From the NCBI RefSeq assembly GCF_947502065.1, contig NZ_CANMYE010000001.1, positions 1,364,001 to 1,428,000 on the forward strand: 64,000 nucleotides of DNA, read 5' to 3'. A model generated the notes under the pieces. That model had not been told where the DNA came from. It worked only from the letters and a program-made list of their open reading frames with translations, and searched no databases. The position numbers and the translations under genes were made by a program. Shown piece after piece: positions 42,925-52,630 of this stretch (the stretch's first letter is position 1; every line of letters starts with the position of its first letter). The DNA is from an uncultured Pseudoteredinibacter sp. (lineage in GTDB: Bacteria > Pseudomonadota > Gammaproteobacteria > Pseudomonadales > Cellvibrionaceae).

Positions 42925-43629
42925 ATGAATATTTTGGCGAAATTTGACAGAAAAAGGCTATTGATGGTGGCAGGCTCAAGCCTATTCTGCCTATTATTAA
43001 GCGCCTGTGGCCCAGCACCGGACAGCCCGCCAGAGCGCATTGTTAAAGGGCTTCCCTGGCAGATAGAGCAGTTTGAAGATGGCAGTAGTGAGGTCTTTGG
43101 GCTTAGGCTCGGGCAAACGACTCTTGCGCAAGCCTTAGAAATCATTGGTAAAGATAGCGAGAGCGCTATCGTTATCGATCAGCAAAACCATGCGAGCCTT
43201 GAAAGCTACATCAGTCATTACAAAGCGGGCCCGCTCCAGGGCAAACTTATCTTATTGGTTGATATTCCAGCAAGCCAGCTACAAGAGATGATTCAAAACC
43301 TTGAGCATGGTGATTATATGGCCAGTGGTGCACGCAAACTACTACCGACAGACAGTGATTGGGAGCTTGCGCAACAAGCGACTATCGCAGGAATTAGCTT
43401 TATCCCGGCGATTAATCTTGATGACAGCATCATCAATAATCGCTTTGGCAGCCCGCAAACGCAGCTGCAATCAGAGGAGCTGACCCACTACCTTTACCCA
43501 GATAAAGGCCTTGATATTGCCCTTAGCGAAAATGGCAAAGAGGTGTTGCAGTATATTGCGCCTCGCCAATTTCATAAATTAAGCCAACCACTGCTAAATG
43601 ATCCAAGCTTTAAAGTGGCCAGCCAGTAA
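42925..43629 (+). CDS. Putative lipoprotein of unknown function
   Basis: The protein of 234 residues has a lipoprotein signal: basic start, hydrophobic core VAGSSLFCLLL and lipobox LSAC near residue 27, followed by a Pro/Ser linker. The mature part includes GLPWQIEQFEDGSSEVFGLRLGQTTLAQALEIIG, a LILLVDIPASQLQEMIQN segment and YPDKGLDIALSENGKEVLQYIAPRQF. I do not recognise a named family, but the GLRLGxTTLxxA start resembles small proteins that recognise envelope substrates. It is 28 bp upstream of the GTPase gene and probably shares its transcript. Confidence 0.7.
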   Translation: MNILAKFDRKRLLMVAGSSLFCLLLSACGPAPDSPPERIVKGLPWQIEQFEDGSSEVFGLRLGQTTLAQALEIIGKDSESAIVIDQQNHASLESYISHYKAGPLQGKLILLVDIPASQLQEMIQNLEHGDYMASGARKLLPTDSDWELAQQATIAGISFIPAINLDDSIINNRFGSPQTQLQSEELTHYLYPDKGLDIALSENGKEVLQYIAPRQFHKLSQPLLNDPSFKVASQ

Positions 43630-43657
43630 TAAATACAAATTTTCATAGGATTTAACG

Positions 43658-44590
43658 ATGGCCATTCAGTGGTACCCAGGGCATATGCACAAGGCCCAAA
43701 AGCAAGTTCGTGAAGCGGCCTCGCAAATTGATTTGTATATTGAGGTTTTGGATGCGCGCCTGCCCTATTCTAGTCAAAACCCAATGATTGCCGAACTTCG
43801 CGGCAATAAACCCAACATCAAAGTACTGACCAAAACTGATTTGGCCGATTCCAAAATGACGGAATTGTGGCAACAACATTTCGAACAAGAAGCCGGTGTT
43901 AAAACACTTCTAGTGAGTAATGATCACAATTCGAAAGCTAAAATCTTGCCCGATCTATGCCGCAAGCTATTACCAGATAGCAATCAGTTTAAAACCATCA
44001 ATGCGATGATCTTAGGCATCCCTAACGTTGGCAAATCTACGCTGATCAATACCCTAGCCGGACGCTCTATCGCTAAGGTAGGAAATGAGCCCGCCGTTAC
44101 CAAAGGCCAACAAAAAATCAATCTACGTAATGGCATCATGTTATGGGACACCCCCGGGATGCTATGGCCTAAGGTTGAAAATGATCACAGTGCCTATCGG
44201 CTAGGCGTATCTGGCGCCATTAAAGATACCGCGATGGAATATGAAGACATCGCCTTTTATGCCATCGGCTTTCTGCAGCAGCACTACCCTGAGCAACTGC
44301 AAGAGCGCTACCAATTAGAACAGGTTTATGAAAGCGAGATTGAAAACTTAGAAGCAATAGCAAAGCGTCGGGCCTGTGTTAGAGCTGGCGGCCGAGCAGA
44401 TCTTCATAAGGTTTCTGAGCTTCTCATTAAGGATCTTCGCGGTGGAGTCATTGGTGAAATAACTCTAGAGACACCAGAGATGATCGCCAAAGAGCTTATC
44501 GAGGTGGAGCGCAAAAAAGCTGAGAAAGAAGCCCAGAAGGAAGCTCGACGAAAGGCGCGAGCCCCTCAACGCGGGAATCCCAAACCCTAA
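43658..44590 (+). CDS. ylqF: Circularly permuted GTPase YlqF/RbgA family, ribosome assembly
   Basis: This 310-residue GTPase has permuted motifs: G4 TKTDLAD near residue 67 precedes G1 GIPNVGKSTLIN near residue 120 and G3 DTPGMLWP near residue 168. The N-terminus WYPGHMHKAQKQ and the ANTAR-like C-terminal helices (about 220-285) match RbgA/YlqF, which acts in late assembly of the large ribosomal subunit. The Lys/Arg/Ala-rich tail after residue 285 is likely disordered and RNA-binding. GTPase activity is known for the family; the ribosome role here is by homology. Confidence 0.92.
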   Translation: MAIQWYPGHMHKAQKQVREAASQIDLYIEVLDARLPYSSQNPMIAELRGNKPNIKVLTKTDLADSKMTELWQQHFEQEAGVKTLLVSNDHNSKAKILPDLCRKLLPDSNQFKTINAMILGIPNVGKSTLINTLAGRSIAKVGNEPAVTKGQQKINLRNGIMLWDTPGMLWPKVENDHSAYRLGVSGAIKDTAMEYEDIAFYAIGFLQQHYPEQLQERYQLEQVYESEIENLEAIAKRRACVRAGGRADLHKVSELLIKDLRGGVIGEITLETPEMIAKELIEVERKKAEKEAQKEARRKARAPQRGNPKP

Positions 44591-44664
44591 GAAACTTTCT
44601 AGACATTGTGCATTTTTTAATGCTGATGCTTGGTGCTTGATGCAGTATGGCTCGCAGTGAAGAG

Positions 44665-45492
44665 CTATCGGCTAGCAGATTTAACCGCTCTGCTGGCCAC
44701 TGCAACCCCCCAGCGTCGCTCATCGGTTTTGGCCTCCAGCGATTGAATACCTAAAACCTGCCACACCCCATTTCGGCGTCGCAAAATAGGCCCGCCAGAG
44801 TCACCTTGGATAATCTCACAGCTATGATCAAAGGCCGAGCCATCTTTATTCCAGGCTAGCAGCTTGCAATTAAGCTGGGCGGTTAATACCTCAGGACGAT
44901 CACGACGATAGCCTGCCAGGCTAATCGAATCTCCTACAGCAACAGAGGTTTCGGCAGACAAATCTAAAAAGCCCACCTCAAGGCCAATATCTTGCCGCAG
45001 ATGCAAAATCGCCCAGTCAGTATGAACAGAGTCTAAATCTATTTCGCCTTTTGCATTGAACTTACCCGCGGCTTGAAAAGACTCAATCCGGCTATACGCT
45101 AGATAATCGCCTTGCGCATATGCTGCAACAAAGTGGATTTCAGATGGGCCATACCAATCTTTGTTGTACGCATCCCAAAGGCAATGAGCTACAGTAAGAA
45201 CCTTGTCTTTGGCAATCAAGACACCGCTGCAATAATGTGAGGCGGCAACATTCACTTGCCCAATAGCCCGCCATGGCCACTGCTTAGAATTAACTTGTTG
45301 CCGTTGCTTTGGGTAGTTTAAGTGTAAGCCCTGCGCATCTAAAGTAATTACTTCAGGGCTACTGGCTTGATTATCTAGCAGCAAATGATGGGGAATGCTT
45401 GTAGTGCGGGAGGACTGTTCAGCAATAAGCTGCCCGCAGCTGACTAGCAAGACTACGATTAGACATACCGATCTCTGCAGCTTGTGATTCAT
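44665..45492 (-). CDS. Secreted trypsin-like serine protease (S1 family)
   Basis: The 275-residue protein has a signal peptide (about 1-25; QRSVCLIVVLLVSCGQLIA) and a propeptide-like region. A chymotrypsin-fold domain follows, with catalytic His in VLTVAHCLWD, Asp in HTDWAILHL and Ser in IIQGDSGGPILRR. Several Cys residues (HYCSGVL, AHCLW, LNCKLL, DHSCEI) could form the usual disulfides. The ATG at 45492 has GGAG upstream; a further in-frame start at 45537 is less likely. The substrate is unknown. It stands alone and converges on the GTPase gene. Confidence 0.88.
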   Translation of the reverse strand: MNHKLQRSVCLIVVLLVSCGQLIAEQSSRTTSIPHHLLLDNQASSPEVITLDAQGLHLNYPKQRQQVNSKQWPWRAIGQVNVAASHYCSGVLIAKDKVLTVAHCLWDAYNKDWYGPSEIHFVAAYAQGDYLAYSRIESFQAAGKFNAKGEIDLDSVHTDWAILHLRQDIGLEVGFLDLSAETSVAVGDSISLAGYRRDRPEVLTAQLNCKLLAWNKDGSAFDHSCEIIQGDSGGPILRRRNGVWQVLGIQSLEAKTDERRWGVAVASRAVKSASR

Positions 45493-45611
45493 GGCGAGCT
45501 CCTTGCTTGCGCTAAAAAACTGAATAAAAATATTCAAGCTTTAAGAAGTGTAGCCAAGAAAACGAAGTAGGAATGTATACAATCGACTGCGTCAATTGTC
45601 ATAGCAAAGAA

Positions 45612-45635
45612 TTATGCTGCATGGGCCGCAGCATA
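45612..45635 (-). terminator. Hairpin downstream of the ion-channel gene
   Basis: TTATGCTGC and GCAGCATAA form a perfect 9-bp stem with a 7-nt loop. On the minus strand it is followed by TTCTTTG, a weak U-tract. It lies about 105 bp past the channel stop. Confidence 0.4.
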
Positions 45636-45741
45636 AGCTCTTTGGTCGATTTGTAGTACTAAGATTGTTTTTTCATTAGGCCATGACCACTTAAGCACAT
45701 TGCTAATGTGGCCAGGCATTTAAAAGACTTAGGCTGCAATG

Positions 45742-46557
45742 TTATTTAGATTGTTTTAGCTGTGCCAATTGTTTTTGTATGTCTTTTAGCTGATCCTGCA
45801 AATCAAACATCGTCGGCTGGCCGCTGGCCTCTGCGGCTTCTTGGCGCTCGCGGTTATGCTCCTCTTCCAGTACGTTTACGACAATACCGATGATCATATT
45901 TAAGAACGCAAAAGCCGTAAAGAAAATAAAAGTTAGATAAAAGATCCAGCTTAACTTGTAGACAGCCATGGTTTCATACATGACATCTGTCCAATCTTCA
46001 AAGGTCATCACCCGAAACAAAGTTAATAAAGCGATACTGATATCGCCCCAGAGCTCAGGGTTTATTTCGTGGAACAAGGTGCTTCCAATGGCCGCATAGA
46101 TGTAAAAAATAATAAACATCAAAAGCATGACATAGCCCAACTGGGGCAAGGCCTTAGCGAGGGAGTTAAGGAGCATTCGAAGCTCCGGTATGATGGAAAC
46201 CATCCTTAACACCCTAAAGATACGAATCAAGCGCCCCAGCAAGGCCATCTCGCCGTTCTCAATAGGTATCAGACTCACCACAACGATCAAAGTATCAAAA
46301 ACATTCCACGCCTTGTGGAAAAATCGCTTCTTGTTGGGCTCAGCGATAAAACGAATGCTAATTTCGATCAAAAAGATAAAAGTGATTACCCAATCTAAAA
46401 CCGCCAATACCTTAAGAGCAGCAGGAGGGACAGCATAGGTTTTTGCCCCGACAACCAGGGCGGACAAAATAATGACCGAGACAACAAACATCTCAAAGGC
46501 CTTATTGGCCATTAAGCGAGTAAAAACATTGTCTTCAACAGTTGCTTTATTCACCAT
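45742..46557 (-). CDS. Bacterial voltage-gated cation channel (NaChBac-like) with acidic filter
   Basis: The protein of 271 residues has the single six-helix domain of bacterial voltage-gated channels. The S4 voltage sensor is RLIRIFRVLRMV, with Arg at every third position (near residues 110-121). S5 is PQLGYVMLLMFIIFYIYAAIG. The pore and filter are LLTLFRVMTFEDWTDVMYE, and S6 contains FTAFAFLNMIIGIVVNVLEEE. A C-terminal coiled coil follows (LQDQLKDIQKQLAQL) that would hold the tetramer. The filter T-F-E-D-W-T-D carries more acidic residues than the T-L-E-S-W-S type of sodium channels. A 74-residue DUF3012-like gene and hemB lie upstream. Confidence 0.88.
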   Translation of the reverse strand: MVNKATVEDNVFTRLMANKAFEMFVVSVIILSALVVGAKTYAVPPAALKVLAVLDWVITFIFLIEISIRFIAEPNKKRFFHKAWNVFDTLIVVVSLIPIENGEMALLGRLIRIFRVLRMVSIIPELRMLLNSLAKALPQLGYVMLLMFIIFYIYAAIGSTLFHEINPELWGDISIALLTLFRVMTFEDWTDVMYETMAVYKLSWIFYLTFIFFTAFAFLNMIIGIVVNVLEEEHNRERQEAAEASGQPTMFDLQDQLKDIQKQLAQLKQSK

Positions 46558-46591
46558 ATCACTTCTACTTTATCCTGCTCATCGATTGTTG

Positions 46592-46816
46592 TTACAAGCA
46601 TTCTTCAGCAAAGCGCTGAAACTCATCTTCCTGCCATTGCTTGTTGGGTTTATTTTCCATATCAGCACACCACTGTGATGCACTTGTATTCTTCTCTGCT
46701 TGAACCGATTCTTCGCTGTCTAAAAAAAGCGCAAGCTCTTCTGGGCCAACGAGCGCAGCAAGCGACAATAACAGCACACTAAGCCCAAGCAGAATAAAGG
46801 TGAGTTTTTTCAACAT
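46592..46816 (-). CDS. Small DUF3012-like envelope protein
   Basis: The 74-residue protein has an N-terminal membrane or signal segment (about 4-23). The C-terminal segment SQWCADMENKPNKQWQEDEFQRFAEECL fits the W-C-x-x-M-x-x-K-P-x-x-x-W...C pattern I associate with DUF3012. Two Cys residues may form a disulfide outside the cytoplasm. It lies between hemB and the channel gene on the same strand, with short gaps, and may be co-transcribed with both. Its function is unknown. Confidence 0.7.
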   Translation of the reverse strand: MLKKLTFILLGLSVLLLSLAALVGPEELALFLDSEESVQAEKNTSASQWCADMENKPNKQWQEDEFQRFAEECL

Positions 46817-46831
46817 ATAAGGCTCGTTCCC

Positions 46832-47809
46832 TTATTCTTCTTTTAGCCAGCTAATGATGTCTTCGGCATAGTAGGTCAAAATCAAATCACAACCTGCACG
46901 CTTAAAGGCAATCATACTCTCAAGAACAATAGATTTTTCATCAATAACGCCGGCGGCAGCGGCCGCCTTAATCATGGCGTACTCACCACTCACATGGTAT
47001 ACCGCCAATGGCTGATTACTACCATCACGAATCTCGCGAATAACATCAAGATAGGCCATACCTGGCTTAACCATCAAAATATCAGCCCCCTCACCTTCAT
47101 CTTGCAGGGATTCCGCTAAGGCCTCACGGCCATTGGCCGGGTCCATTTGATAGGTATTACGTGTGCCTTTAAAGTTACTATCAACAGCGTCTCTAAACGG
47201 GCCATAAAACGCCGATGCGAATTTTGTCGAGTAGCTCATGATCGGTATATGAGTATAGCCCTCGCTGTCGAGCGCCTCTCTAATGGCAGCGATCATGCCA
47301 TCCATCATGCCCGAAGGAGCAATCATATCGACACCGGCACGGGCGGCAGTAATTACTTGTGCCTGCAAATTCTCAAGCGTGGAGTCATTATCAACATCAT
47401 TATCATGCACCACACCGCAGTGCCCATGATCAGTATACTCACAAAAACAGTTATCACTGATGATTAGCATATCTGGCGTGGCGGCCTTAGCCGTTCTGAT
47501 GCAGCGAGCCATTAAACCCTTGTCGTTCCAAGTATCACTGCCGCAATCATCTTTATGCTGACTAACACCAAAAAGAATGACGGCTTTAACACCAAGCTGC
47601 CATAAACGACGTAATTCGCCACCTAGCTGGGTTTCAGGGAATCGCTTAACACCTGGCATGCTGGCAATTTCAACCGGCTCCTGAATGCCCTCTTCAACAA
47701 AGATTGGCAATATAAAATCTTCAGGGCGTAAATGATTTTCTCGAACCAGCTGTCGTAGAACCTTGGTTCGGCGTAGTCTTCTAAATCGAAAATCAGGAGT
47801 TGTTGTCAT
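46832..47809 (-). CDS. hemB: Porphobilinogen synthase (delta-aminolevulinic acid dehydratase)
   Basis: This cytoplasmic enzyme joins two 5-aminolevulinate molecules to porphobilinogen in heme synthesis. The 325 residues show the zinc-site segment DNCFCEYTDHGHCGV (C-x-C-x7-C), the Schiff-base Lys in YSTKFASAFYGPFRDA, the second active-site Lys in DILMVKPGMAYLDV, and GEYAMIKAAAAAG. The Cys residues place it among zinc-dependent HemB enzymes. Length and motifs fit the family fully. Confidence 0.96.
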   Translation of the reverse strand: MTTTPDFRFRRLRRTKVLRQLVRENHLRPEDFILPIFVEEGIQEPVEIASMPGVKRFPETQLGGELRRLWQLGVKAVILFGVSQHKDDCGSDTWNDKGLMARCIRTAKAATPDMLIISDNCFCEYTDHGHCGVVHDNDVDNDSTLENLQAQVITAARAGVDMIAPSGMMDGMIAAIREALDSEGYTHIPIMSYSTKFASAFYGPFRDAVDSNFKGTRNTYQMDPANGREALAESLQDEGEGADILMVKPGMAYLDVIREIRDGSNQPLAVYHVSGEYAMIKAAAAAGVIDEKSIVLESMIAFKRAGCDLILTYYAEDIISWLKEE

Positions 47810-47905
47810 TACGGTCTCTTAAATTAGTTTAGTTTTAAGCAATACAATTATTAAATGGGTACCTAGTGCCAGCTGGCTAACTATTACTTTGAACAAGCCC
47901 AACAA

Positions 47906-48634
47906 TTAGTGACTATTTTCCGCACGCGGTTTATACGGACTGAAAAAGTACCAAGCTAGCATCAGCAGCAACAAAGCGCCGCTCACGGTAAAAAGCTTAT
48001 TCCACAAACGCTTTGCCTCACGTATCACCTCAAATTGCTCTACGTAAATAGTTTCACAGGCTCCATTACCCGTATCGTCTCGGCGAATACTGGTACCTCG
48101 AATTGCACCTTGATCATTACCATACTCCGACAGCCAGCCTTTTATCACAATCTGATCGCCGATATTGATGCCGGTAATTTTCTTTCGAATATATGGATCT
48201 GCGCTAATTAAATGATTATTAGAAAGCTGATTCATATTAAAGCTTTGCCAAGCTTCGTTGCTCGAAGTTCGTACATTGCAAGTGAACTGGCCGTTCCAAA
48301 AATCAATTTGATTTAGAAAAGGTGACTGCGCAGTATCGCTCCATACCACACAGACATCAGCAATATTCAAGTGATCGCCCCAGCTTTTATGAAGCATTTG
48401 ATCGCCATCGTGCTCTCGAAAAGAAACCACCATGCCATAGAGCTCATAGCGAAACTTTCGATCAACAAAGTACTGGCGATCCTCAAACGGCAATTGCTTG
48501 CGTTCGTGCTCATCAGCGTATTGCAGGGGCTCATTTAGCAAGCGTGAATCTAGCGACACATTGCTTTCAAATTGATTGCGTAGAAAAAAGCTCAACACAC
48601 AAAGCAATACCAGTGCCCACGCTAGTAGCTTCAT
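47906..48634 (-). CDS. Unknown membrane protein with two terminal membrane helices
   Basis: I do not recognise this 242-residue protein. Membrane helices lie at about 2-18 and 213-230, with a long, probably periplasmic, region between. That region contains YELYGMVVSFREHDG, LNIADVCVVWSD, FTCNVRTSSNEAW, IGDQIVIKGWLSEYGN and a Cys in GNGACETIYVEQFEVI. The I-G-D-Q-I-V-I-K-G-W-L stretch resembles a strand pair of an OB-like barrel. Cys residues in the periplasmic part could pair. It lies 29 bp downstream of cysS on the same strand. Confidence 0.65.
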   Translation of the reverse strand: MKLLAWALVLLCVLSFFLRNQFESNVSLDSRLLNEPLQYADEHERKQLPFEDRQYFVDRKFRYELYGMVVSFREHDGDQMLHKSWGDHLNIADVCVVWSDTAQSPFLNQIDFWNGQFTCNVRTSSNEAWQSFNMNQLSNNHLISADPYIRKKITGINIGDQIVIKGWLSEYGNDQGAIRGTSIRRDDTGNGACETIYVEQFEVIREAKRLWNKLFTVSGALLLLMLAWYFFSPYKPRAENSH

Positions 48635-48663
48635 TCAACACCCCTGCTCTACTAACTTCGACC

Positions 48664-50049
48664 CTAGCCTTCTCGGCGCCATTTAGTGGCGATGCCGCCG
48701 CCATCAGCACGGTAGTCATCCAGTAGTACGCCCTGCTCTTTGAGCTGATCACGAATCTCGTCAGCGCGCGCAAAGTTTTTATCTGCACGTGCCTGTAGCC
48801 GCTCTTCGATCAACGCTTCAATTACATCAGCCGCCAAATCGTCAGCGCCGCCTTGGGTGAACCATTGCTCCGGATCTTGTTCAAGCAGCCCCAAGACTCC
48901 AGCGATGGCCATAAGCTCGCCTTTTAGAGCTGGCTTGTCTTGGGCTTCTGCTAGCTTCAAACGCTTGGCTACTGCCAACAACTGAGTAATTGCCTCACGT
49001 GTATTCAGATCATCCAGCAGTGCCGCAAATACCGGCAAGCTTTGAAGCTCACACTCAGCACTTGAGGTATCAGCCTCGTCTCTTAAGACACCGTAGATAT
49101 AATCTAGGTTATCTTTTGATTCCGAAAGCAGCTTCTGAGAGAAATCCATATCCGAGCGGTAATGCGCTGAAAGAATGGCATAACGCAACACTTCGCCCGG
49201 GTAAGCTTTCAATAGATCGCGGACTAAGCGGAAGTTGCCTAAGGATTTAGACATCTTCTCGCCATCTATATTGATATAGCCGTTGTGCATCCAGTAGCGC
49301 ACATACTCTTCAGCATCATTGGCGCAGCAGCTTTGAGCAACCTCATTTTCATGGTGAGGAAAGATAAGATCTTTACCGCCGCCATGAATATCAATGCTTT
49401 CGCCCAAATGCTTTTTAATCATGGCTGAACACTCTAGGTGCCAACCTGGGCGACCGAAACCCCAAGGGCTTTCCCAGCCTGGCTCATCACCAACTGAAGG
49501 CTTCCAAAGTACAAAATCGCCGGCATACTTTTTGTAGTCGGCCACTTCGACACGGGCACCATCAAGCATATCTTCCAACTTTCGATTTGAAAGCTCGCCA
49601 TAATTTTCCATGGACCGAACATCAAACAAGACATGCTTTTCAGATTCATAGGCATGCCCTTTTGCGATGAGCTTTTCGATCATCTCGATCATCTCAGGCA
49701 AATGCTCTGTCGCCTTTGGGATTATATCGGGCACCAAGCAGTTAATCGCGGCCATATCTTCGGCAAAGGCAAGGGTATAACGCTCAGAAACATCCTGGAT
49801 GGTTTCGCCATTATCTTTTGCCGCTTGCATAATTTTGTCGTCAATATCAGTAATATTGCGAGCATAGCTAACCTTTGGATAGGCAGACTTCAAAACGCGA
49901 TAAAGCGTGTCAAATACAACCGGTGGTCGCGCATTGCCAATATGCACATAGTTATAAACGGTTGGCCCGCAGACATACATACGAATATGCTCAGGGTCGA
50001 TTGGCTTAAACTCTTCTTTTTTTCGTTTTTTGGTGTTGTACAGTTGCAT
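48664..50049 (-). CDS. cysS: Cysteinyl-tRNA synthetase
   Basis: This class I synthetase of 461 residues charges tRNA-Cys. It has the first zinc Cys in [18 protein letters not shown] (with the HIGN signature), further zinc ligands in GWHLECSAM and [18 protein letters not shown], and the KMSKS loop in [15 protein letters not shown]-like helical domain and a short tail with [16 protein letters not shown] complete it. Length and motifs are standard. It lies 84 bp after glnS on the same strand. Confidence 0.97.
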   Translation of the reverse strand: MQLYNTKKRKKEEFKPIDPEHIRMYVCGPTVYNYVHIGNARPPVVFDTLYRVLKSAYPKVSYARNITDIDDKIMQAAKDNGETIQDVSERYTLAFAEDMAAINCLVPDIIPKATEHLPEMIEMIEKLIAKGHAYESEKHVLFDVRSMENYGELSNRKLEDMLDGARVEVADYKKYAGDFVLWKPSVGDEPGWESPWGFGRPGWHLECSAMIKKHLGESIDIHGGGKDLIFPHHENEVAQSCCANDAEEYVRYWMHNGYINIDGEKMSKSLGNFRLVRDLLKAYPGEVLRYAILSAHYRSDMDFSQKLLSESKDNLDYIYGVLRDEADTSSAECELQSLPVFAALLDDLNTREAITQLLAVAKRLKLAEAQDKPALKGELMAIAGVLGLLEQDPEQWFTQGGADDLAADVIEALIEERLQARADKNFARADEIRDQLKEQGVLLDDYRADGGGIATKWRREG

Positions 50050-50133
50050 AAACTTAACTCTATTTTTGATCTCCTGCGTAAATGTCGCATCTAGCGTTTG
50101 TCCGCTATAAGTAACGCGCAGAAAATCGAATTT

Positions 50134-51837
50134 CTATACCTTGTTAGCCCAGTTATCTTTTAGGCCTATGGTGCGATTGAAAACCGGCTTATCGGCTTCA
50201 CTGTGTTTGGCGTCCAAACAGAAGTAACCTTCGCGTTCAAACTGATAAGCCTGCTCTGGCTCAGCATCAGCTAGGGACAACTCAGCCTTCGCACCTGAAA
50301 TAATGCTCAGGCTATCTGGGTTAATAAAATCTAAAAAGTTTTTATCTCCCGCATCAGGCGCTTCGTCATTGAACAAGCGATCGTAAAGTCGAACCTCACA
50401 ATCCACATTATGACTTGCCGATACCCAATGAATCACACCGCGTGGTCGAATGCCTTCTGGAGGGTTATTACCAACCGTTCCGGGCACTAATGAAACTTTC
50501 AGTTCGGTGATTTCACCAGTTTCGTCTTTGATAATGTCTTCCGCCTTGATGACATAGCTGCCACGCAAACGTACATATTCACCGGCCACTAATCGTTTAA
50601 ACTTTTTACGAGACAGGCTACTATCTTCGTTAAAATCAGCGCGATCAATATACAGAGTTTGCGTAAATGGCAAACGGCGCTCACCGCGACTTTCATCGTT
50701 GGGGTGAACTGGCTGTAGCATTTGGGCCACACCATCAACAAGCTCATGACCATCATTCGCTACTTCGTCAAAATTAGTTACCGTGATCAGCAATGGATCA
50801 AGTACACACATCGCTCTAGGGGCAACATTATTTAGATCATCGCGAATAGCATGCTCTAAGGTCGCCACATCGATAGTACTGGCCGATTTGGTTACTCCAA
50901 TCAGATCACAGAAATGACGAACCGCTGCAGGACTAACACCGCGACGGCGCAAACCCGATATGGTCGGCATGCGAGGATCATCCCAACCATCGACAAAGCC
51001 TTCGTCCACCAACTGCTTCAGCTTGCGCTTGGAGGTAACGGTATAGTTCAACTCAAGGCGCGCAAATTCATATTGCTTAGGCTGGCTAGGAACCGGCAAG
51101 TTTTCAATAAACCACTCATACAAGGGGCGATGATCAGCGAACTCCAAAGTACAGATCGAATGGCTAATCCCTTCAATAGCGTCTTCTTGACCATGGGCAA
51201 AGTCGTACGTTGGGTATATGCACCACTTATCGCCAGTCTGGTGATGGCTCTGCTTACGAATACGATACAACATAGGGTCACGCATATTCATATTTGGGCT
51301 GGCCATATCTATCTTGGCCCGCAAGACACAAGCACCTTCCTCATATTCACCGGCGCGCATTTTCTCGAACTCAACCAAGTTCTCTTCAACGCTGCGATCG
51401 CGATAAGGGCTGTCTTTGCCGGGCTTAGTCGCCCAACCACGATATTCTTTGGTTTGCTCAGCATCCAAATGGCAAACATAGGCTTTACCTTCTTGAATCA
51501 GGTGCAAAGCCCACTGATAGAACTGCTCGAAATAGCTTGAGGCATAGCGGATATCACCATCCCATTTAAAGCCCAGCCATTCTACGTCGCGAACAATTGA
51601 CTCAACGTATTCTTGATCTTCTTTTGCAGGGTTAGTGTCATCAAAGCGCAGATTGCAGCGACCACCAAAGCGTTCAGCCAGGCCAAAGTTCAAACAGATC
51701 GATTTGGCATGACCAATGTGCAGATAACCATTAGGTTCTGGCGGGAATCTTGTCGTCACAGTTTGATGTTTACCGGCCTCAAGATCTTGGCTGATAATCT
51801 GCTCTAAAAAGTTCAGCGGTTTGCTCGTTTCGCTCAT
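50134..51837 (-). CDS. glnS: Glutaminyl-tRNA synthetase
   Basis: This class I synthetase of 567 residues charges tRNA-Gln directly. It has [18 protein letters not shown] with the HIGH signature, [33 protein letters not shown] and the KMSKS-equivalent [24 protein letters not shown] follows, and the C-terminal two-barrel anticodon domain includes [20 protein letters not shown]. The V-D-G-W-D-D-P-R-M motif is typical of GlnRS rather than GluRS. It is divergent from ppiB. Confidence 0.97.
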   Translation of the reverse strand: MSETSKPLNFLEQIISQDLEAGKHQTVTTRFPPEPNGYLHIGHAKSICLNFGLAERFGGRCNLRFDDTNPAKEDQEYVESIVRDVEWLGFKWDGDIRYASSYFEQFYQWALHLIQEGKAYVCHLDAEQTKEYRGWATKPGKDSPYRDRSVEENLVEFEKMRAGEYEEGACVLRAKIDMASPNMNMRDPMLYRIRKQSHHQTGDKWCIYPTYDFAHGQEDAIEGISHSICTLEFADHRPLYEWFIENLPVPSQPKQYEFARLELNYTVTSKRKLKQLVDEGFVDGWDDPRMPTISGLRRRGVSPAAVRHFCDLIGVTKSASTIDVATLEHAIRDDLNNVAPRAMCVLDPLLITVTNFDEVANDGHELVDGVAQMLQPVHPNDESRGERRLPFTQTLYIDRADFNEDSSLSRKKFKRLVAGEYVRLRGSYVIKAEDIIKDETGEITELKVSLVPGTVGNNPPEGIRPRGVIHWVSASHNVDCEVRLYDRLFNDEAPDAGDKNFLDFINPDSLSIISGAKAELSLADAEPEQAYQFEREGYFCLDAKHSEADKPVFNRTIGLKDNWANKV

Positions 51838-52115
51838 GGCGTTTGCTTTGTCCTTACTTCATTGGCTTATAGAGATCTCTGACGGAAAAGCCTCTGGTAT
51901 CTAGATATCACAGCTCCACTAAGGAAGCTGTGTATAGGGCTATTCCTTTTACTGGCTTATGAAACTGCTTTTCGAGCCTCATAGTTTGAGATCCCAGTCA
52001 AACCGCGTATTATAGCCGCCCCAAGGCCCTCTCGGCACCCTTTTCCTTTGGTTTTTGACCCTCCGGTAGCCAATGGCTTAATAAACGACCGGTGACAGCA
52101 GTTATAGGACATAAA

Positions 52116-52616
52116 ATGATTACTTTACATACCAATTTCGGCGATATCAGCCTTGAACTAGACCACGAGAATGCCCCGAATACCGCGGCTAACTTTAAGC
52201 AATACGCTGAAGATGGCTTTTACGAGGGCACCATCTTCCACCGTGTTATCGATGGCTTTATGGTGCAAGGCGGTGGCATGACGGCGGACATGGAAGACAA
52301 GAATGAAGGTCGTCGCGCCGCTATTGAAAACGAAGCTGACAACGGCCTTAGTAATGACCTTGGTACTGTCGCAATGGCACGCACTATGGATCCACATAGC
52401 GCTACCTGCCAGTTCTTTATCAACGTATCTGATAACAACTTCTTAAACCACACCGCAAAAAACAGCCAAGGCTGGGGATATTGCGTATTTGGCAAAGTCG
52501 TTGAGGGTATGGATGTCGTCAATAGCATCAAGGCCGTCTCTACCGGTAACATGATGGGCCATCAAGACGTACCAAAAGAAAGCATCGTCATCGAAAAAGT
52601 AACCGTTAGCGATTAA
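52116..52616 (+). CDS. ppiB: Peptidyl-prolyl cis-trans isomerase B (cyclophilin)
   Basis: The 166-residue cyclophilin has [28 protein letters not shown] (with the catalytic Arg in FHRV), [17 protein letters not shown] and [15 protein letters not shown]. There is no signal peptide, so it acts in the cytoplasm. The ATG at 52116 starts the product at the family-typical [11 protein letters not shown], with AGGA ten bases upstream; eight extra codons upstream are not expected. It is 14 bp upstream of lpxH. The order cysS-glnS-ppiB-lpxH is common in Pseudomonas-related bacteria. Confidence 0.95.
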   Translation: MITLHTNFGDISLELDHENAPNTAANFKQYAEDGFYEGTIFHRVIDGFMVQGGGMTADMEDKNEGRRAAIENEADNGLSNDLGTVAMARTMDPHSATCQFFINVSDNNFLNHTAKNSQGWGYCVFGKVVEGMDVVNSIKAVSTGNMMGHQDVPKESIVIEKVTVSD

Positions 52617-52630
52617 TAGCGACCAAACCC

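Noticed and set aside
50914-51540. A 208-codon plus-strand frame inside glnS
   Set aside because: It is antisense to a fully recognisable glutaminyl-tRNA synthetase and has no motifs or ribosome site.
51909-51932. Hairpin CACAGCT-N10-AGCTGTG between glnS and ppiB
   Set aside because: A short stem in a divergent promoter region with no U-run or T-box features. It may be an operator, but nothing specific supports that.
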